Shown here: in pieces, positions 17,476-26,088 of the stretch | Layout: each line of letters begins with the position of its first letter | Position numbering within the stretch: position 1 is the stretch's first letter | Source of the DNA: Aestuariivivens insulae | Lineage (GTDB): Bacteria; Bacteroidota; Bacteroidia; Flavobacteriales; Flavobacteriaceae | NCBI RefSeq assembly: GCF_022662195.1 | Contig: NZ_JAKMCS010000006.1 | Span: 208,471-272,470, forward strand | Reading direction: 5' to 3' | Length of the DNA: 64,000 bases | The notes under the pieces: generated by a model | Database searches by the model: none | Told to the model about the DNA's origin: nothing | What the model saw: the letters and a program-made list of their open reading frames with translations, nothing else | Made by a program: the position numbers and the translations under genes

Positions 17476-17944
17476 GACCGATGACCGGAGTTTAAAATTT
17501 ATTTATGCATAACGGTAGATTTAAGTTTGAAAAGTTAAAAATATGGAATAAGGCTATGGATTTTGGTGAAGAAATAGATAAGCTAACCGATAGTTTTCCA
17601 AAAAAGGAACTCTTTAACTTATCATCACAAATTAGGAGAGCATCAGATTCGATTGCTTTAAATATATCTGAAGGAGCTATTGGACAATCAAATCTGGAGC
17701 AAAAGAAGTTTTTAGGGTATGCTATTCGTTCGTTAGCTTAAGTAGTAACGTGTTTACATAAAACAAAGAGAAGAAATTATATCAATGAAAAGGAATTTGA
17801 TAACTTTTATGATGAATCATTTCATTTAATGAATATGATGATTGCATTTAGAAATAAACTATGATGTAATGTTTAGATTAATCATTCAATATTGTTTTTC
17901 AATTACCGACATTCATGCTTCGGTCATCGGTCTCCGGTCATCGG
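17476..17944. repeat. Inverted repeats bracketing the IVP pseudogene (IVS-like island)
   Basis: The left arm at 17476-17490 (GACCGATGACCGGAG) is complementary to CTCCGGTCATCGG at 17932-17944 and also to CGGTCATCGGTC at 17921-17932. In RNA the arms would form a 12-13 bp stem closing a loop of about 440 bases that contains the four-helix-bundle gene. This is the geometry of the intervening sequences that carry the same protein family inside 23S rRNA genes. Here the island lies in a protein-coding operon between nuoD and nuoH. Confidence 0.7.
17505..17864 (+). pseudogene. Four-helix-bundle (23S rRNA intervening-sequence protein) family, nonsense-interrupted
   Basis: The reading frame encodes an IVP-type four-helix-bundle protein of 119 residues (FEKLKIWNKAMDFGEEIDKL; SSQIRRASDSIALNISEGA; FLGYAIRSLA). 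An in-frame TAA at 17739-17741 interrupts it after IRSLA. The frame then continues with VVTCLHKTKRRNYINEKEFD to a second stop at 17862-17864. In relatives this position reads RSLAEVVT, so one G-to-T change (GAA to TAA) explains the break. The family has no established biochemical function. The lesion suggests the protein is dispensable or that only a shortened 78-residue product is made. Confidence 0.85.
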
Positions 17945-18993
17945 GCATTACAAGGTCTATCCAAGATTGGCTTAGTGGCATGATGCCAGAGGCAACAGCA
18001 CAAATAGTGGGCATGGTTATTATTGCTTTAATTTATTTGGGCATTTTCTCTGTGGCTGGACTGTTTCTAGTGCTTATTGAACGTCGGGTAGCCGCGTGGT
18101 TTCAATTGCGTATTGGGCCTAACCGGGTTGGCTTTCAGGGCCTTTTGCAAACCATGGCAGATGCTTTAAAGTTAGTATCAAAAGAATTGACCGGAACAGA
18201 ACGGGCAGATAAATTCCTGTATAATTTGGCCCCTTATTTTGTGATTATCTCCGCTTTAATGGCATTGGGTTTAATACCTTTTACCAAAGCATTTCAAGCA
18301 TTCGATATTAATATTGGTATTTTCTTTTTAATAGCCATTTCGTCCATTGGCGTTATAGGCATCTTATTAGGCGGGTGGGCCAGCAATAATAAGTTTGCAT
18401 TGATTGGAGCTATGCGTAGTGGGGTGCAAACCATAAGTTACGAGCTTTCCGTTGGGTTGTCGTTGTTAACCATGATATTGCTAACAGGTTCATTACAACT
18501 TTCGGAAATAGTGGAAGTCCAGAAAAATGGCTGGTTAATTGTCCAAGGTCATATTCCGGCTATTATTGCCTTTATGATTTTTATGATTGCAGGCACAGCA
18601 GAGACCAATCGGGCCCCTTTTGATATGGTCGAGGCCGAATCGGAGCTTGGCGCAGGATTTCATACAGAATACTCAGGCATGAAGTTCGCCTACTTTTTCT
18701 TGGCCGAATTTATAAACATGTTTATCATTGCTGCCATTGCTACTACCGTATTTTTTGGTGCTTGGCTATCGCCGTTCGGGATTACGGAATCCATTCCTAT
18801 TTTAGGGGTGTTCTGGTTTTTGGCCAAAGCTATGGTGTTGGTGTTTTTAATGATGTGGTTTCGATGGACGTTCCCCAGGTTAAGAGTCGATCAATTGCTA
18901 ACCTTGGAGTGGAAATACTTATTGCCTATAAACTTGGCTAATATCGTTATTATGGCATTTATAGTTTGGCAAAAATTAATCATTCAGATTTAG
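17869..18993 (+). CDS. nuoH: NADH-quinone oxidoreductase subunit H
   Basis: A polytopic ND1-type subunit at the quinone tunnel. LIERRVAAWFQLRIGPNRVG and AETNRAPFDMVEAESELGAG are its hallmark loops. The start is uncertain. ATG 17869 follows the pseudogene stop, but its first 35 codons read through the island's right inverted repeat, so the native start may be the MMPEATAQIVG methionines at 17980 or 17983. An ATG at 17842 lies inside the pseudogene. The island therefore appears to have altered the 5' end of nuoH. Confidence 0.93.
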   Translation: MFRLIIQYCFSITDIHASVIGLRSSGITRSIQDWLSGMMPEATAQIVGMVIIALIYLGIFSVAGLFLVLIERRVAAWFQLRIGPNRVGFQGLLQTMADALKLVSKELTGTERADKFLYNLAPYFVIISALMALGLIPFTKAFQAFDINIGIFFLIAISSIGVIGILLGGWASNNKFALIGAMRSGVQTISYELSVGLSLLTMILLTGSLQLSEIVEVQKNGWLIVQGHIPAIIAFMIFMIAGTAETNRAPFDMVEAESELGAGFHTEYSGMKFAYFFLAEFINMFIIAAIATTVFFGAWLSPFGITESIPILGVFWFLAKAMVLVFLMMWFRWTFPRLRVDQLLTLEWKYLLPINLANIVIMAFIVWQKLIIQI

Positions 18994-18996
18994 ATT

Positions 18997-19473
18997 ATGG
19001 GTTATTTTTCAAACATATACCATGGAATAAAAACACTGCTAAGGGGTATGAGTGTTACTGGGAAGTATTTTTTAAACTCCAGAAAAGGCGCTATAACCCA
19101 GCAGTATCCAGATAATAGAGCCACTTTAAAAATGTTTGAGCGTTTTCGTGGTGAAGTGATTATGCCCCATGACGAAAATAACGAACATGCTTGTACTGGT
19201 TGCCAAAAATGTGAGATTGCCTGCCCTAATGGATCAATTGAGATTATTTGGGATAGGGGTATTGATGAGCACTCGGGCAAGAAGAAAAAGAAAATAGACC
19301 AGTTTGTTTACCATTTAAGTTTATGCACCATGTGTGGTTTGTGTATTGATGTATGCCCAACAGATGCCATTAAATGGGGACAGAATTTCGAAAATTCGGT
19401 TTACGATAGAACCAAGTTAACACGGGTATTAAATAAACCAGGCTCTAAAATAAGACAAGGCGTAGAAGATTAA
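18997..19473 (+). CDS. nuoI: NADH-quinone oxidoreductase subunit I
   Basis: A 158-residue TYKY-type ferredoxin subunit with two intact [4Fe-4S] motifs, CTGCQKCEIACPNGSIEI (about residue 66) and CTMCGLCIDVCPTDAIKWG (about 110). In complex I types without the NADH module this subunit is the electron entry point from ferredoxin, so its intact clusters fit that role. It starts 3 bases after nuoH. Confidence 0.95.
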   Translation: MGYFSNIYHGIKTLLRGMSVTGKYFLNSRKGAITQQYPDNRATLKMFERFRGEVIMPHDENNEHACTGCQKCEIACPNGSIEIIWDRGIDEHSGKKKKKIDQFVYHLSLCTMCGLCIDVCPTDAIKWGQNFENSVYDRTKLTRVLNKPGSKIRQGVED

Positions 19474-19478
19474 CAATT

Positions 19479-19997
19479 ATGGAAAGAATACTATTTTATA
19501 TTTTGGCTTTAATGATGATAAGCTTTGCGATAGCAGCCGTTAGTAGTCGAAAAATGCTACGTTCTGTTATTTATTTGTTATTTGTGCTAATGGGTGTAGC
19601 TGGGATCTTCTTTTTAATAGATTACAATTTTTTGGCGGCCATTCAACTTACGGTATATGCAGGAGGCATTATTGTATTGATTATCTTTTCGGTATTGTTG
19701 GTACATCATATTGAGTTAAAATTAGAAATGGCAAAGCCAAAAAGGCAAATTGTTACTGCAATAGCTTGCTTATTGGGTATAGGGGTTTTTCTGAAAACAA
19801 TGTATTCCTACGATTTTAAGGTAATAGAAAATCATGTTACGACAACCACTTCAGATATTGGTGCCAAGTTGTTAAGTTATGATGCAGGAGGGTTTATTTT
19901 ACCGTTTGAAGTGATTAGTGTCCTGTTGTTGGCTGCCATGATAGGTGCCATTATAATCGCTAAAGGCAAGAAGTTAAACCAACAAACCGATGTATAA
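19479..19997 (+). CDS. nuoJ: NADH-quinone oxidoreductase subunit J
   Basis: A 172-residue ND6-type membrane subunit with about five helices. The conserved segment AIQLTVYAGGIIVLIIFSVLL lies in TM3, where the pi-bulge of the proton path sits, and FEVISVLLLAAMIGAIIIAK is the last helix. It is placed between nuoI and nuoK with spacers of only a few bases. Confidence 0.95.
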   Translation: MERILFYILALMMISFAIAAVSSRKMLRSVIYLLFVLMGVAGIFFLIDYNFLAAIQLTVYAGGIIVLIIFSVLLVHHIELKLEMAKPKRQIVTAIACLLGIGVFLKTMYSYDFKVIENHVTTTTSDIGAKLLSYDAGGFILPFEVISVLLLAAMIGAIIIAKGKKLNQQTDV

Positions 19998-19999
19998 TT

Positions 20000-20317
20000 A
20001 TGATTGAAGGCGTTACGATATACGACATTTTAACACTAACAACCATTTTGTTTTTTATTGGTGTTTATGGGTTTTTAACACGTAAGAACCTTATTTCGAT
20101 ATTAATTTCTGTGGAAATGATCTTAAATGCATCGGTGGTTAATTTTGTGATTATCAACAAATATTTATATCCAGATGTGTTGCAGGGCGTTCTGTTTTCA
20201 ATATTTATAATCGCTGTTGCAGCGGCCGAAACAGCATTGGCAGTAGCCATCATTATAAATCTTTACAGGCAAATAAGTTCGGTTGAAGTTAAGGATACGG
20301 AAGTTATGAAGTATTAA
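20000..20317 (+). CDS. nuoK: NADH-quinone oxidoreductase subunit K
   Basis: A 105-residue ND4L-type subunit with three helices and the conserved SVEMILNASVVNFV and AAAETALAVAIIINLYR blocks carrying the two membrane Glu residues. It is followed by the GxxExxY island instead of directly by nuoL. Confidence 0.95.
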   Translation: MIEGVTIYDILTLTTILFFIGVYGFLTRKNLISILISVEMILNASVVNFVIINKYLYPDVLQGVLFSIFIIAVAAAETALAVAIIINLYRQISSVEVKDTEVMKY

Positions 20318-20320
20318 TGG

Positions 20321-20856
20321 TAACCACAAAGCACACAAAGAAGGCGCAAAGCACACAAAGAAATCCTCTGTAAACTTTGTGAAAACCTTTGAGAACTTTG
20401 TGGTAATAAAAGTAAACAATGTATGAATGAAAATGAACTGTCTAAAAAGATTATTGGGGCGGCGATAGAAGTTCATAAAGTTTTGGGCCCTGGCTTACTT
20501 GAAAGTGCATATACAGAATGTCTTTTTTATAAACTTCAAAAACTTGGACTCAAGGTGGAAAAAGAAAAGGCTATGCCCTTGGTTTTTGAAGAAGTAAAGT
20601 TAAACTGTGGTTATAGAATTGATATTCTTGTAGAAAGCAAAGTGGTAGTAGAATTAAAGAGTGTTGAGGCATTGCATGATGTGCATTTGGCGCAAACATT
20701 AACATATATGAAATTAGGAAATTACAAACTTGGTTTATTAATAAACTTTAATGTTAATCTCTTAAAAGAAGGTGTTAAAAGAGTAATAAATGGCACTTTG
20801 TAACCTTTGTGAAAGACTCGGTGTTCTTTGTGTAGAGCTTTGAGTTCTTTGTGGTA
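20321..20856. repeat. ACAAAG-type repeats flanking the GxxExxY gene
   Basis: The left flank (20321-20405) holds repeated (A/C)CACAAAG units starting ACCACAAAG at 20323, and ends with CTTTGTGGT at 20396-20404. The right flank (20804-20856) holds AGCTTTGAGTTCTTTGTGGT. The ACCACAAAG at the left outer edge pairs with the CTTTGTGGT at the right outer edge (20847-20855), enclosing the gene; weaker matching continues inward. The layout parallels the IVP island between nuoD and nuoH. Confidence 0.65.
20423..20803 (+). CDS. GxxExxY family protein (PD-(D/E)XK-like)
   Basis: A 126-residue protein with the name-giving motif GLLESAY near residue 26 and a PD-(D/E)XK-like core: YRIDILVE near 59 and VVVELKSVE near 70. 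The family is widespread in bacteria and has no established function; the fold suggests nuclease ancestry. It lies between nuoK and nuoL, where no other gene is expected, and is enclosed by complementary repeats, so it looks like an inserted element that kept the operon orientation. Unlike the IVP island, its frame is intact. Confidence 0.88.
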   Translation: MNENELSKKIIGAAIEVHKVLGPGLLESAYTECLFYKLQKLGLKVEKEKAMPLVFEEVKLNCGYRIDILVESKVVVELKSVEALHDVHLAQTLTYMKLGNYKLGLLINFNVNLLKEGVKRVINGTL

Positions 20857-20877
20857 AAAAAGAAAATAATTTAAATT

Positions 20878-22797
20878 ATGAACCTAACTTACATCACATT
20901 AATTCCTATGATACCGTTGCTGGTTTTTTTGGTACTTGGGATTTTCAACAAAAAAATTAAGCCTCTTGTTTCTGGTTATGTTGGAGTTTTTGGATTGTTG
21001 GCTTCAGCAATGTTATCGTTTTATGCTGCTTATGAGTACTTTTTCGTTCATGGGAAAGTAGATGGTGTTTTTCAAACGTTTTCTATAAAATCGGTTTGGA
21101 TGAATTTTACCGAAACATTGCATATCGATATGGGAGTTTTAGTAGACCCAATTTCGGTAATGATGCTCGTAGTGGTTTCTGTGGTATCCTTAATGGTTCA
21201 TATTTACAGTAGGGGCTATATGAAGGGAGACGATGGTTATACCCGGTTTTTTGCATTCTTGTCGTTATTCACATTTTCAATGTATGGCTTGGTATTGGCA
21301 ACCAATCTATTTCAAATTTATATTTTTTGGGAACTGGTAGGGGTATCATCCTATTTGTTAATAGGGTATTACTATACAAAAACATCGGCCATAGCAGCCG
21401 CTAAAAAGGCGTTTATCGTTACGCGTTTTGCCGATTTCGGGTTTTTAATAGGCATCATAGTTATAGGCTATTATACTGGGACTTTCGATTTTGAAACCTT
21501 AAACAACCCAGAAGGTAGCGCTATCCTTAATTGGGCATCGACTTCGTTTATGGGCTTGTCGATAATCACATGGGCTTTAATCTTAATTTTTATTGGTGGT
21601 GCAGGAAAATCGGCTATGTTTCCATTGCACATTTGGTTGCCCGATGCTATGGAAGGGCCAACGCCAGTTTCTGCATTGATACATGCCGCTACTATGGTGG
21701 TTGCCGGTATTTTTTTAGTGGCGCGGTTATTCCCCATGTACTATTTTGTAGAAGATGGGTTTGCCCTAAATATTGTGGCTTATGTGGGGGCTTTTTCGGC
21801 ACTGTTCGCCGCTGTTATAGCGATAACACAAACCGATATTAAACGGGTGTTGGCATTTTCAACCATGTCGCAATTGGGCTATATGATGTTGGCCTTAGGT
21901 GTTTCAGGGTACGAAGGACATGAGGGTGTAGGGTATATGGCCGCCATGTTTCATTTGTTTACCCATGCCATGTTTAAGGCTTTATTGTTCCTTGGTGCAG
22001 GTTCGGTAATCCATGCTGTACACAGTAATTATTTGAATGATATGGGTAGCCTTAGAAAGTATATGCCCATTACCAATATCACTTTTTTAATAGCAGCACT
22101 AGCCATAGCAGGCGTGCCTCCTTTAGCCGGATTTTGGAGTAAGGATGAAATTTTAGTTGCCGCTTTCGAGCATAATAAGCTTATTTATTATGTAGGTGTC
22201 TTTGTCGCTGGGCTTACGGCCTTTTATATGTTTAGATTGTATTTTGGAATATTCTGGGGTAAAGACAGAAGCTATGAGCATGCGCCCAAGGAATCCCCCT
22301 TATCCATGACATTTCCTTTAATAGTACTTGCAGTGTTAAGTGCAGTGGCTGGATTTATGCCATTTAGTGAATATGTAACAGCCGATAAGGCAGGTTTCCA
22401 GGCCCATTTAAATTATCCGTTGGCAGCTGTTGCTACTTCAGTAGGTCTTTTAGGTATTTCTTTAGCATGGGTGTTCTATAAAAAGGAAAACACCTTGCCC
22501 GATGTTTATGCTAAAATTTTTGGGCCATTTTATAAATGGGCAAGCGATAAATTCTATTTCGATGAAATTTATCTGTTCATCACCAAAAAGATAATTTTTA
22601 AGTACATATCGGCACCCATAGCCAAGTTCGATAAGAAATATGTAGATGGGACTATGGAAGGTATTGGGAACAAAACCGTATTGGTTTCAAAAACAATTAA
22701 AGGCATGCAATCGGGGAAAGTTCAGGATTATGCTTTTGGATTTATTGCCGGTGTTGTGGTGTTGGTAATAGTAGGTATTTATTTATGGTCAAACTAA
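20878..22797 (+). CDS. nuoL: NADH-quinone oxidoreductase subunit L
   Basis: A 639-residue ND5-type antiporter-like subunit. FWELVGVSSYLLIGYYYTK, GKSAMFPLHIWLPDAMEGP and FSTMSQLGYMMLALG are conserved, including the Glu and Lys of the proton channel. The C-terminal lateral helix region is present (KFYFDEIYLFITKK onward). It forms the distal proton pump with NuoM and NuoN. Confidence 0.96.
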   Translation: MNLTYITLIPMIPLLVFLVLGIFNKKIKPLVSGYVGVFGLLASAMLSFYAAYEYFFVHGKVDGVFQTFSIKSVWMNFTETLHIDMGVLVDPISVMMLVVVSVVSLMVHIYSRGYMKGDDGYTRFFAFLSLFTFSMYGLVLATNLFQIYIFWELVGVSSYLLIGYYYTKTSAIAAAKKAFIVTRFADFGFLIGIIVIGYYTGTFDFETLNNPEGSAILNWASTSFMGLSIITWALILIFIGGAGKSAMFPLHIWLPDAMEGPTPVSALIHAATMVVAGIFLVARLFPMYYFVEDGFALNIVAYVGAFSALFAAVIAITQTDIKRVLAFSTMSQLGYMMLALGVSGYEGHEGVGYMAAMFHLFTHAMFKALLFLGAGSVIHAVHSNYLNDMGSLRKYMPITNITFLIAALAIAGVPPLAGFWSKDEILVAAFEHNKLIYYVGVFVAGLTAFYMFRLYFGIFWGKDRSYEHAPKESPLSMTFPLIVLAVLSAVAGFMPFSEYVTADKAGFQAHLNYPLAAVATSVGLLGISLAWVFYKKENTLPDVYAKIFGPFYKWASDKFYFDEIYLFITKKIIFKYISAPIAKFDKKYVDGTMEGIGNKTVLVSKTIKGMQSGKVQDYAFGFIAGVVVLVIVGIYLWSN

Positions 22798-22806
22798 ACA
22801 ATTAAT

Positions 22807-24294
22807 ATGGATACTTTATCACTATTTATAATCATACCGTTACTAACCGTTTTAGCTCTAGTTTTTACAAAAGCACTGAAACAGGCTAGGATAGTAGCCA
22901 TGGTAGGAAGCATTGTCCAGCTCGCTATGGCAATACGTTTGGTATTTGCCTATTTTAAGGAACGAGCCATAAACGATAGTATTATGCTCTTTACTAAGGA
23001 TGTGGTTTGGTTTAAGCCATTCAACATACATTATAGTGTTGGAGTCGACGGTATTTCGGTAGCTTTATTATTGCTTACGGCTATTGTGGTATTGGCCGGT
23101 GTTTTTATTTCTTGGAAAATGTACAACCTGCCTAAGGAGTTTTTCATTTCGTTAATTGTGCTTTCCATTGGTGTTTATGGGTTTTTTATTTCAATAGACC
23201 TGTTTACTATGTTTGTATTCTTTGAAATAGCTGTGATACCCATGTATCTGTTAATTGGTATTTGGGGCTCTGGTCCAAGGGAATATTCAGCAATGAAATT
23301 AACCTTAATGTTAATGGGCGCCTCGGCGGTATTACTGGTTGGGATTTTAGGGATTTATTTTAATTCCAATGCCGATGGTGGAGCGTTAACATTTAATATA
23401 TTGGAAATAGCAAAGGTTGATATTCCTTTTGAAGTCCAGAAGTTATTCTTTCCATTAACCTTTATTGGGTTTGCTGTTATTGGAGCCTTATTTCCTTTTC
23501 ATACTTGGTCGCCAGACGGTCATGCCTCTGCACCTACAGCCGTGTCGATGTTGCATGCTGGCGTGCTTATGAAATTAGGTGGCTACGGCGTGTTTAGGGT
23601 AGCCATGTATTTATTGCCAGAGGGCGCATTGCATTGGTCGTGGTTCTTTATCATATTATCTGTTATAGGAGTGGTTTATGGTGCTTTTAGTGCGATCAAG
23701 CAAACCGATTTAAAGTATATCAATGCTTATTCATCGGTAAGCCATTTGGGCTTGGTATTGTTTGCACTATTAATGTTGAATAAAACGGCATGGAACGGTG
23801 CCATATTGCAATCATTATCCCATGGGTTTATGACAGCCTTATTCTTTGCGCTAATAGGGATGATATACGAAAGGACACATACGCGGGATATTTCAAAATT
23901 AGGAGGCCTCTTAAAAGTGATCCCCTTTATTTCAGTCATTTATGTTATTGCAGGATTAGCCTCTTTAGGATTGCCAGGTTTTAGTGGTTTTGTCGCCGAA
24001 ATGAACATTTTTGTCGGGGCGTTTCAGGAAGATGATATGTTTATGCGTATAGCCACCGTACTATCCATTTCTGTAATTGTAATCACGGCGGTTTATATCT
24101 TACGGGTCGTTGGTATTATGCTTATGGGACCCATAAGAAATGAAGCTTACCTCAAATTGGAACGGGTGACCTGGTATGAGAAATTCGGCATTTTATTATT
24201 GTTAGTGCCCATTGTAGGTATTGGTGTGGCACCTCTTTGGTTAAGCGATATGATTATAGATAGTTTACAACCCTTCATTCAAGGTTTGTTATAA
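22807..24294 (+). CDS. nuoM: NADH-quinone oxidoreductase subunit M
   Basis: A 495-residue ND4-type proton-pumping subunit. It shows VGVDGISVALLLLT, FFEIAVIPMYLLIGIWG, FPFHTWSPDGHASAPTAVSM and YSSVSHLGLVLFAL. The channel Glu in FFEIAVIP and the membrane Lys residues are intact. It lies 9 bases after nuoL. Confidence 0.96.
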   Translation: MDTLSLFIIIPLLTVLALVFTKALKQARIVAMVGSIVQLAMAIRLVFAYFKERAINDSIMLFTKDVVWFKPFNIHYSVGVDGISVALLLLTAIVVLAGVFISWKMYNLPKEFFISLIVLSIGVYGFFISIDLFTMFVFFEIAVIPMYLLIGIWGSGPREYSAMKLTLMLMGASAVLLVGILGIYFNSNADGGALTFNILEIAKVDIPFEVQKLFFPLTFIGFAVIGALFPFHTWSPDGHASAPTAVSMLHAGVLMKLGGYGVFRVAMYLLPEGALHWSWFFIILSVIGVVYGAFSAIKQTDLKYINAYSSVSHLGLVLFALLMLNKTAWNGAILQSLSHGFMTALFFALIGMIYERTHTRDISKLGGLLKVIPFISVIYVIAGLASLGLPGFSGFVAEMNIFVGAFQEDDMFMRIATVLSISVIVITAVYILRVVGIMLMGPIRNEAYLKLERVTWYEKFGILLLLVPIVGIGVAPLWLSDMIIDSLQPFIQGLL

Positions 24295-24312
24295 CCATAA
24301 AACATTAAGACT

Positions 24313-25743
24313 ATGAATTTGAGCAGTTTTTTAATAATGAGACACGAGGTAATACTCTTGGCAGTTATTCTATTGCTTGTAATAGGTGAAATTTTTATTG
24401 CTCAACGCAAAAAAAACAGCATGGTGCATCTGGCCATATTTCTATTTGGAATACATACCCTAATAGGATTTTTAGCCATTGACTTCGGGAGTATCTTTGG
24501 GGGTATGTTTCACACTAATGCGTTAATTCAATTCTTTAAAAATATAATCAACATAGGCGTTTTTATTTTGCTTTTGCAATCGGGCGATTGGTTGCAGGAA
24601 AGAATCGTTCAAGAAAATAAAGGGTCTGAATTTTTTATATTGTTATTTTCATCGCTTTTAGGAATGTATTTTATGGTTTCTTCTGGTGATTTTTTAATGT
24701 TTTATCTGGGTTTGGAATTATCAACACTGCCTATCGCGGCTTTAGCGGCATACGAAACTTCTAAACGTAAATCCAGTGAATCTGGAATTAAGTTTATTTT
24801 ATCGGCAGCATTGGCATCGGGTGTGGCATTATTTGGTATATCCATGTTATATGCTACTTCGGGATCTATTTATTTTGCAGATATTATTGGAGGTGGTGTG
24901 ACAGAGCCAAACCACCTCACCATTTTAGGGTTTGTTTTGTTTTTTGCAGGGTTGGCATTTAAGATTTCGCTGGTACCCTTTCATTTTTGGACCGCCGATG
25001 TGTATGAAGGAGCCCCGATTAGCATTACATCTTATTTATCAGTAATTTCTAAAGGCGCTGCTGTTTTTATATTAATGATTTTGTTGTTTACCGTTGCAAA
25101 ATCGTTAATGGGTATTTGGGAACATATCGTTTATGTGTTGGCCATTCTTACCATGTTTGTTGGTAATTTATTTGCATTAAGGCAGCAAAACATGAAACGC
25201 TTTTTAGCCTTTTCGTCGATTGCCCAAGCTGGATTTATATTACTTGGCCTTACAACGGGAAACCAATTGGGTGTTGCTACGGTAGTTTATTTTATACTTA
25301 TTTATATGTTTTCTAACCTGGCGGCATTTGGAGTTGTACAAGCCATATCCTTAAAAACAGGCAAGGAAAACATGAAGGATTATGAAGGTTTATATAGAAC
25401 CAACCCTAATTTAAGTTTGGTTATGATGCTAGCCTTGTTTTCTTTGGCAGGAATCCCTCCGGTAGCTGGTTTCTTTGGTAAGTTTTTCTTGTTTACCGCA
25501 GCGGCAAGCAAAGGGTATTATTTGTTGGTGTTTCTAGCGGTTGTTAACGTTACCATTTCGTTATATTATTACTTATTGGTAGTAAGGGCTATGTTTTTGC
25601 GAGAAAATGATCTGGCAATTCCTTATTTTAAAAGTAATTTGTATATGAAAATAGGGCTTTTAATGACAGCAGTAGGTATTTTGGTTATAGGTTTGTTTAG
25701 CCCTATATATGATTATATTTATGAATTAAGTAATCTATATTAG
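24313..25743 (+). CDS. nuoN: NADH-quinone oxidoreductase subunit N
   Basis: A 476-residue ND2-type proton-pumping subunit. It shows FLMFYLGLELSTLPIAALAA, KISLVPFHFWTADVYEGAP and FSSIAQAGFILLGL. Last canonical nuo gene; the small gene at 25750 follows after 6 bases. Confidence 0.95.
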   Translation: MNLSSFLIMRHEVILLAVILLLVIGEIFIAQRKKNSMVHLAIFLFGIHTLIGFLAIDFGSIFGGMFHTNALIQFFKNIINIGVFILLLQSGDWLQERIVQENKGSEFFILLFSSLLGMYFMVSSGDFLMFYLGLELSTLPIAALAAYETSKRKSSESGIKFILSAALASGVALFGISMLYATSGSIYFADIIGGGVTEPNHLTILGFVLFFAGLAFKISLVPFHFWTADVYEGAPISITSYLSVISKGAAVFILMILLFTVAKSLMGIWEHIVYVLAILTMFVGNLFALRQQNMKRFLAFSSIAQAGFILLGLTTGNQLGVATVVYFILIYMFSNLAAFGVVQAISLKTGKENMKDYEGLYRTNPNLSLVMMLALFSLAGIPPVAGFFGKFFLFTAAASKGYYLLVFLAVVNVTISLYYYLLVVRAMFLRENDLAIPYFKSNLYMKIGLLMTAVGILVIGLFSPIYDYIYELSNLY

Positions 25744-25749
25744 AATATT

Positions 25750-26088
25750 ATGGCATTAACGGGAAAACATACATTTGGCAGTATTGATGATACCAGGGTT
25801 ACTTTTGTTGAAAAGGGCGTGAGTGCCGAACGTAAAACATTTTTAAAAAAATTGTTGGAGCATAATGGGTTTGAAGTCCTTATTCAGGAAGATAAAAGGA
25901 AGACAGAAGAAGACCCCCAGCGCTATACCGTAGCAGTAACCGATATGGTTTTTAACCCTACCATTTGGGTGTTCCAACGTAAACTGGAAACCTTCGATGG
26001 CCAAAAAGTTACGCGTGGCTATTGGGAACAGGAAACAGAGGATGCCAAGCCTCAATATTGGAATAACGGTAGCAGTAACCCCAAATAA
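25750..26088 (+). CDS. Small conserved-looking protein cotranscribed with nuoN
   Basis: I do not recognise this 112-residue soluble protein. It has no signal peptide, no membrane helix and no cysteine. The middle is basic and polar (KKLLEHNGFEVLIQEDKRK), then comes a strand-like block (YTVAVTDMVFNPTIWVFQRK) and a hydrophilic tail rich in Trp, Tyr and Asn. It starts 6 bases after nuoN in the same orientation, so it is translated with complex I and may be an assembly factor or accessory subunit of the NADH-module-less enzyme. That role is inferred from position only. Confidence 0.75.
   Translation: MALTGKHTFGSIDDTRVTFVEKGVSAERKTFLKKLLEHNGFEVLIQEDKRKTEEDPQRYTVAVTDMVFNPTIWVFQRKLETFDGQKVTRGYWEQETEDAKPQYWNNGSSNPK

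Noticed and set aside
20321..20405. CRISPR-like short repeats of CACAAAG
   Set aside because: Units are too short and irregular, without spacers of constant length; better explained as pairing flanks of the GxxExxY island.
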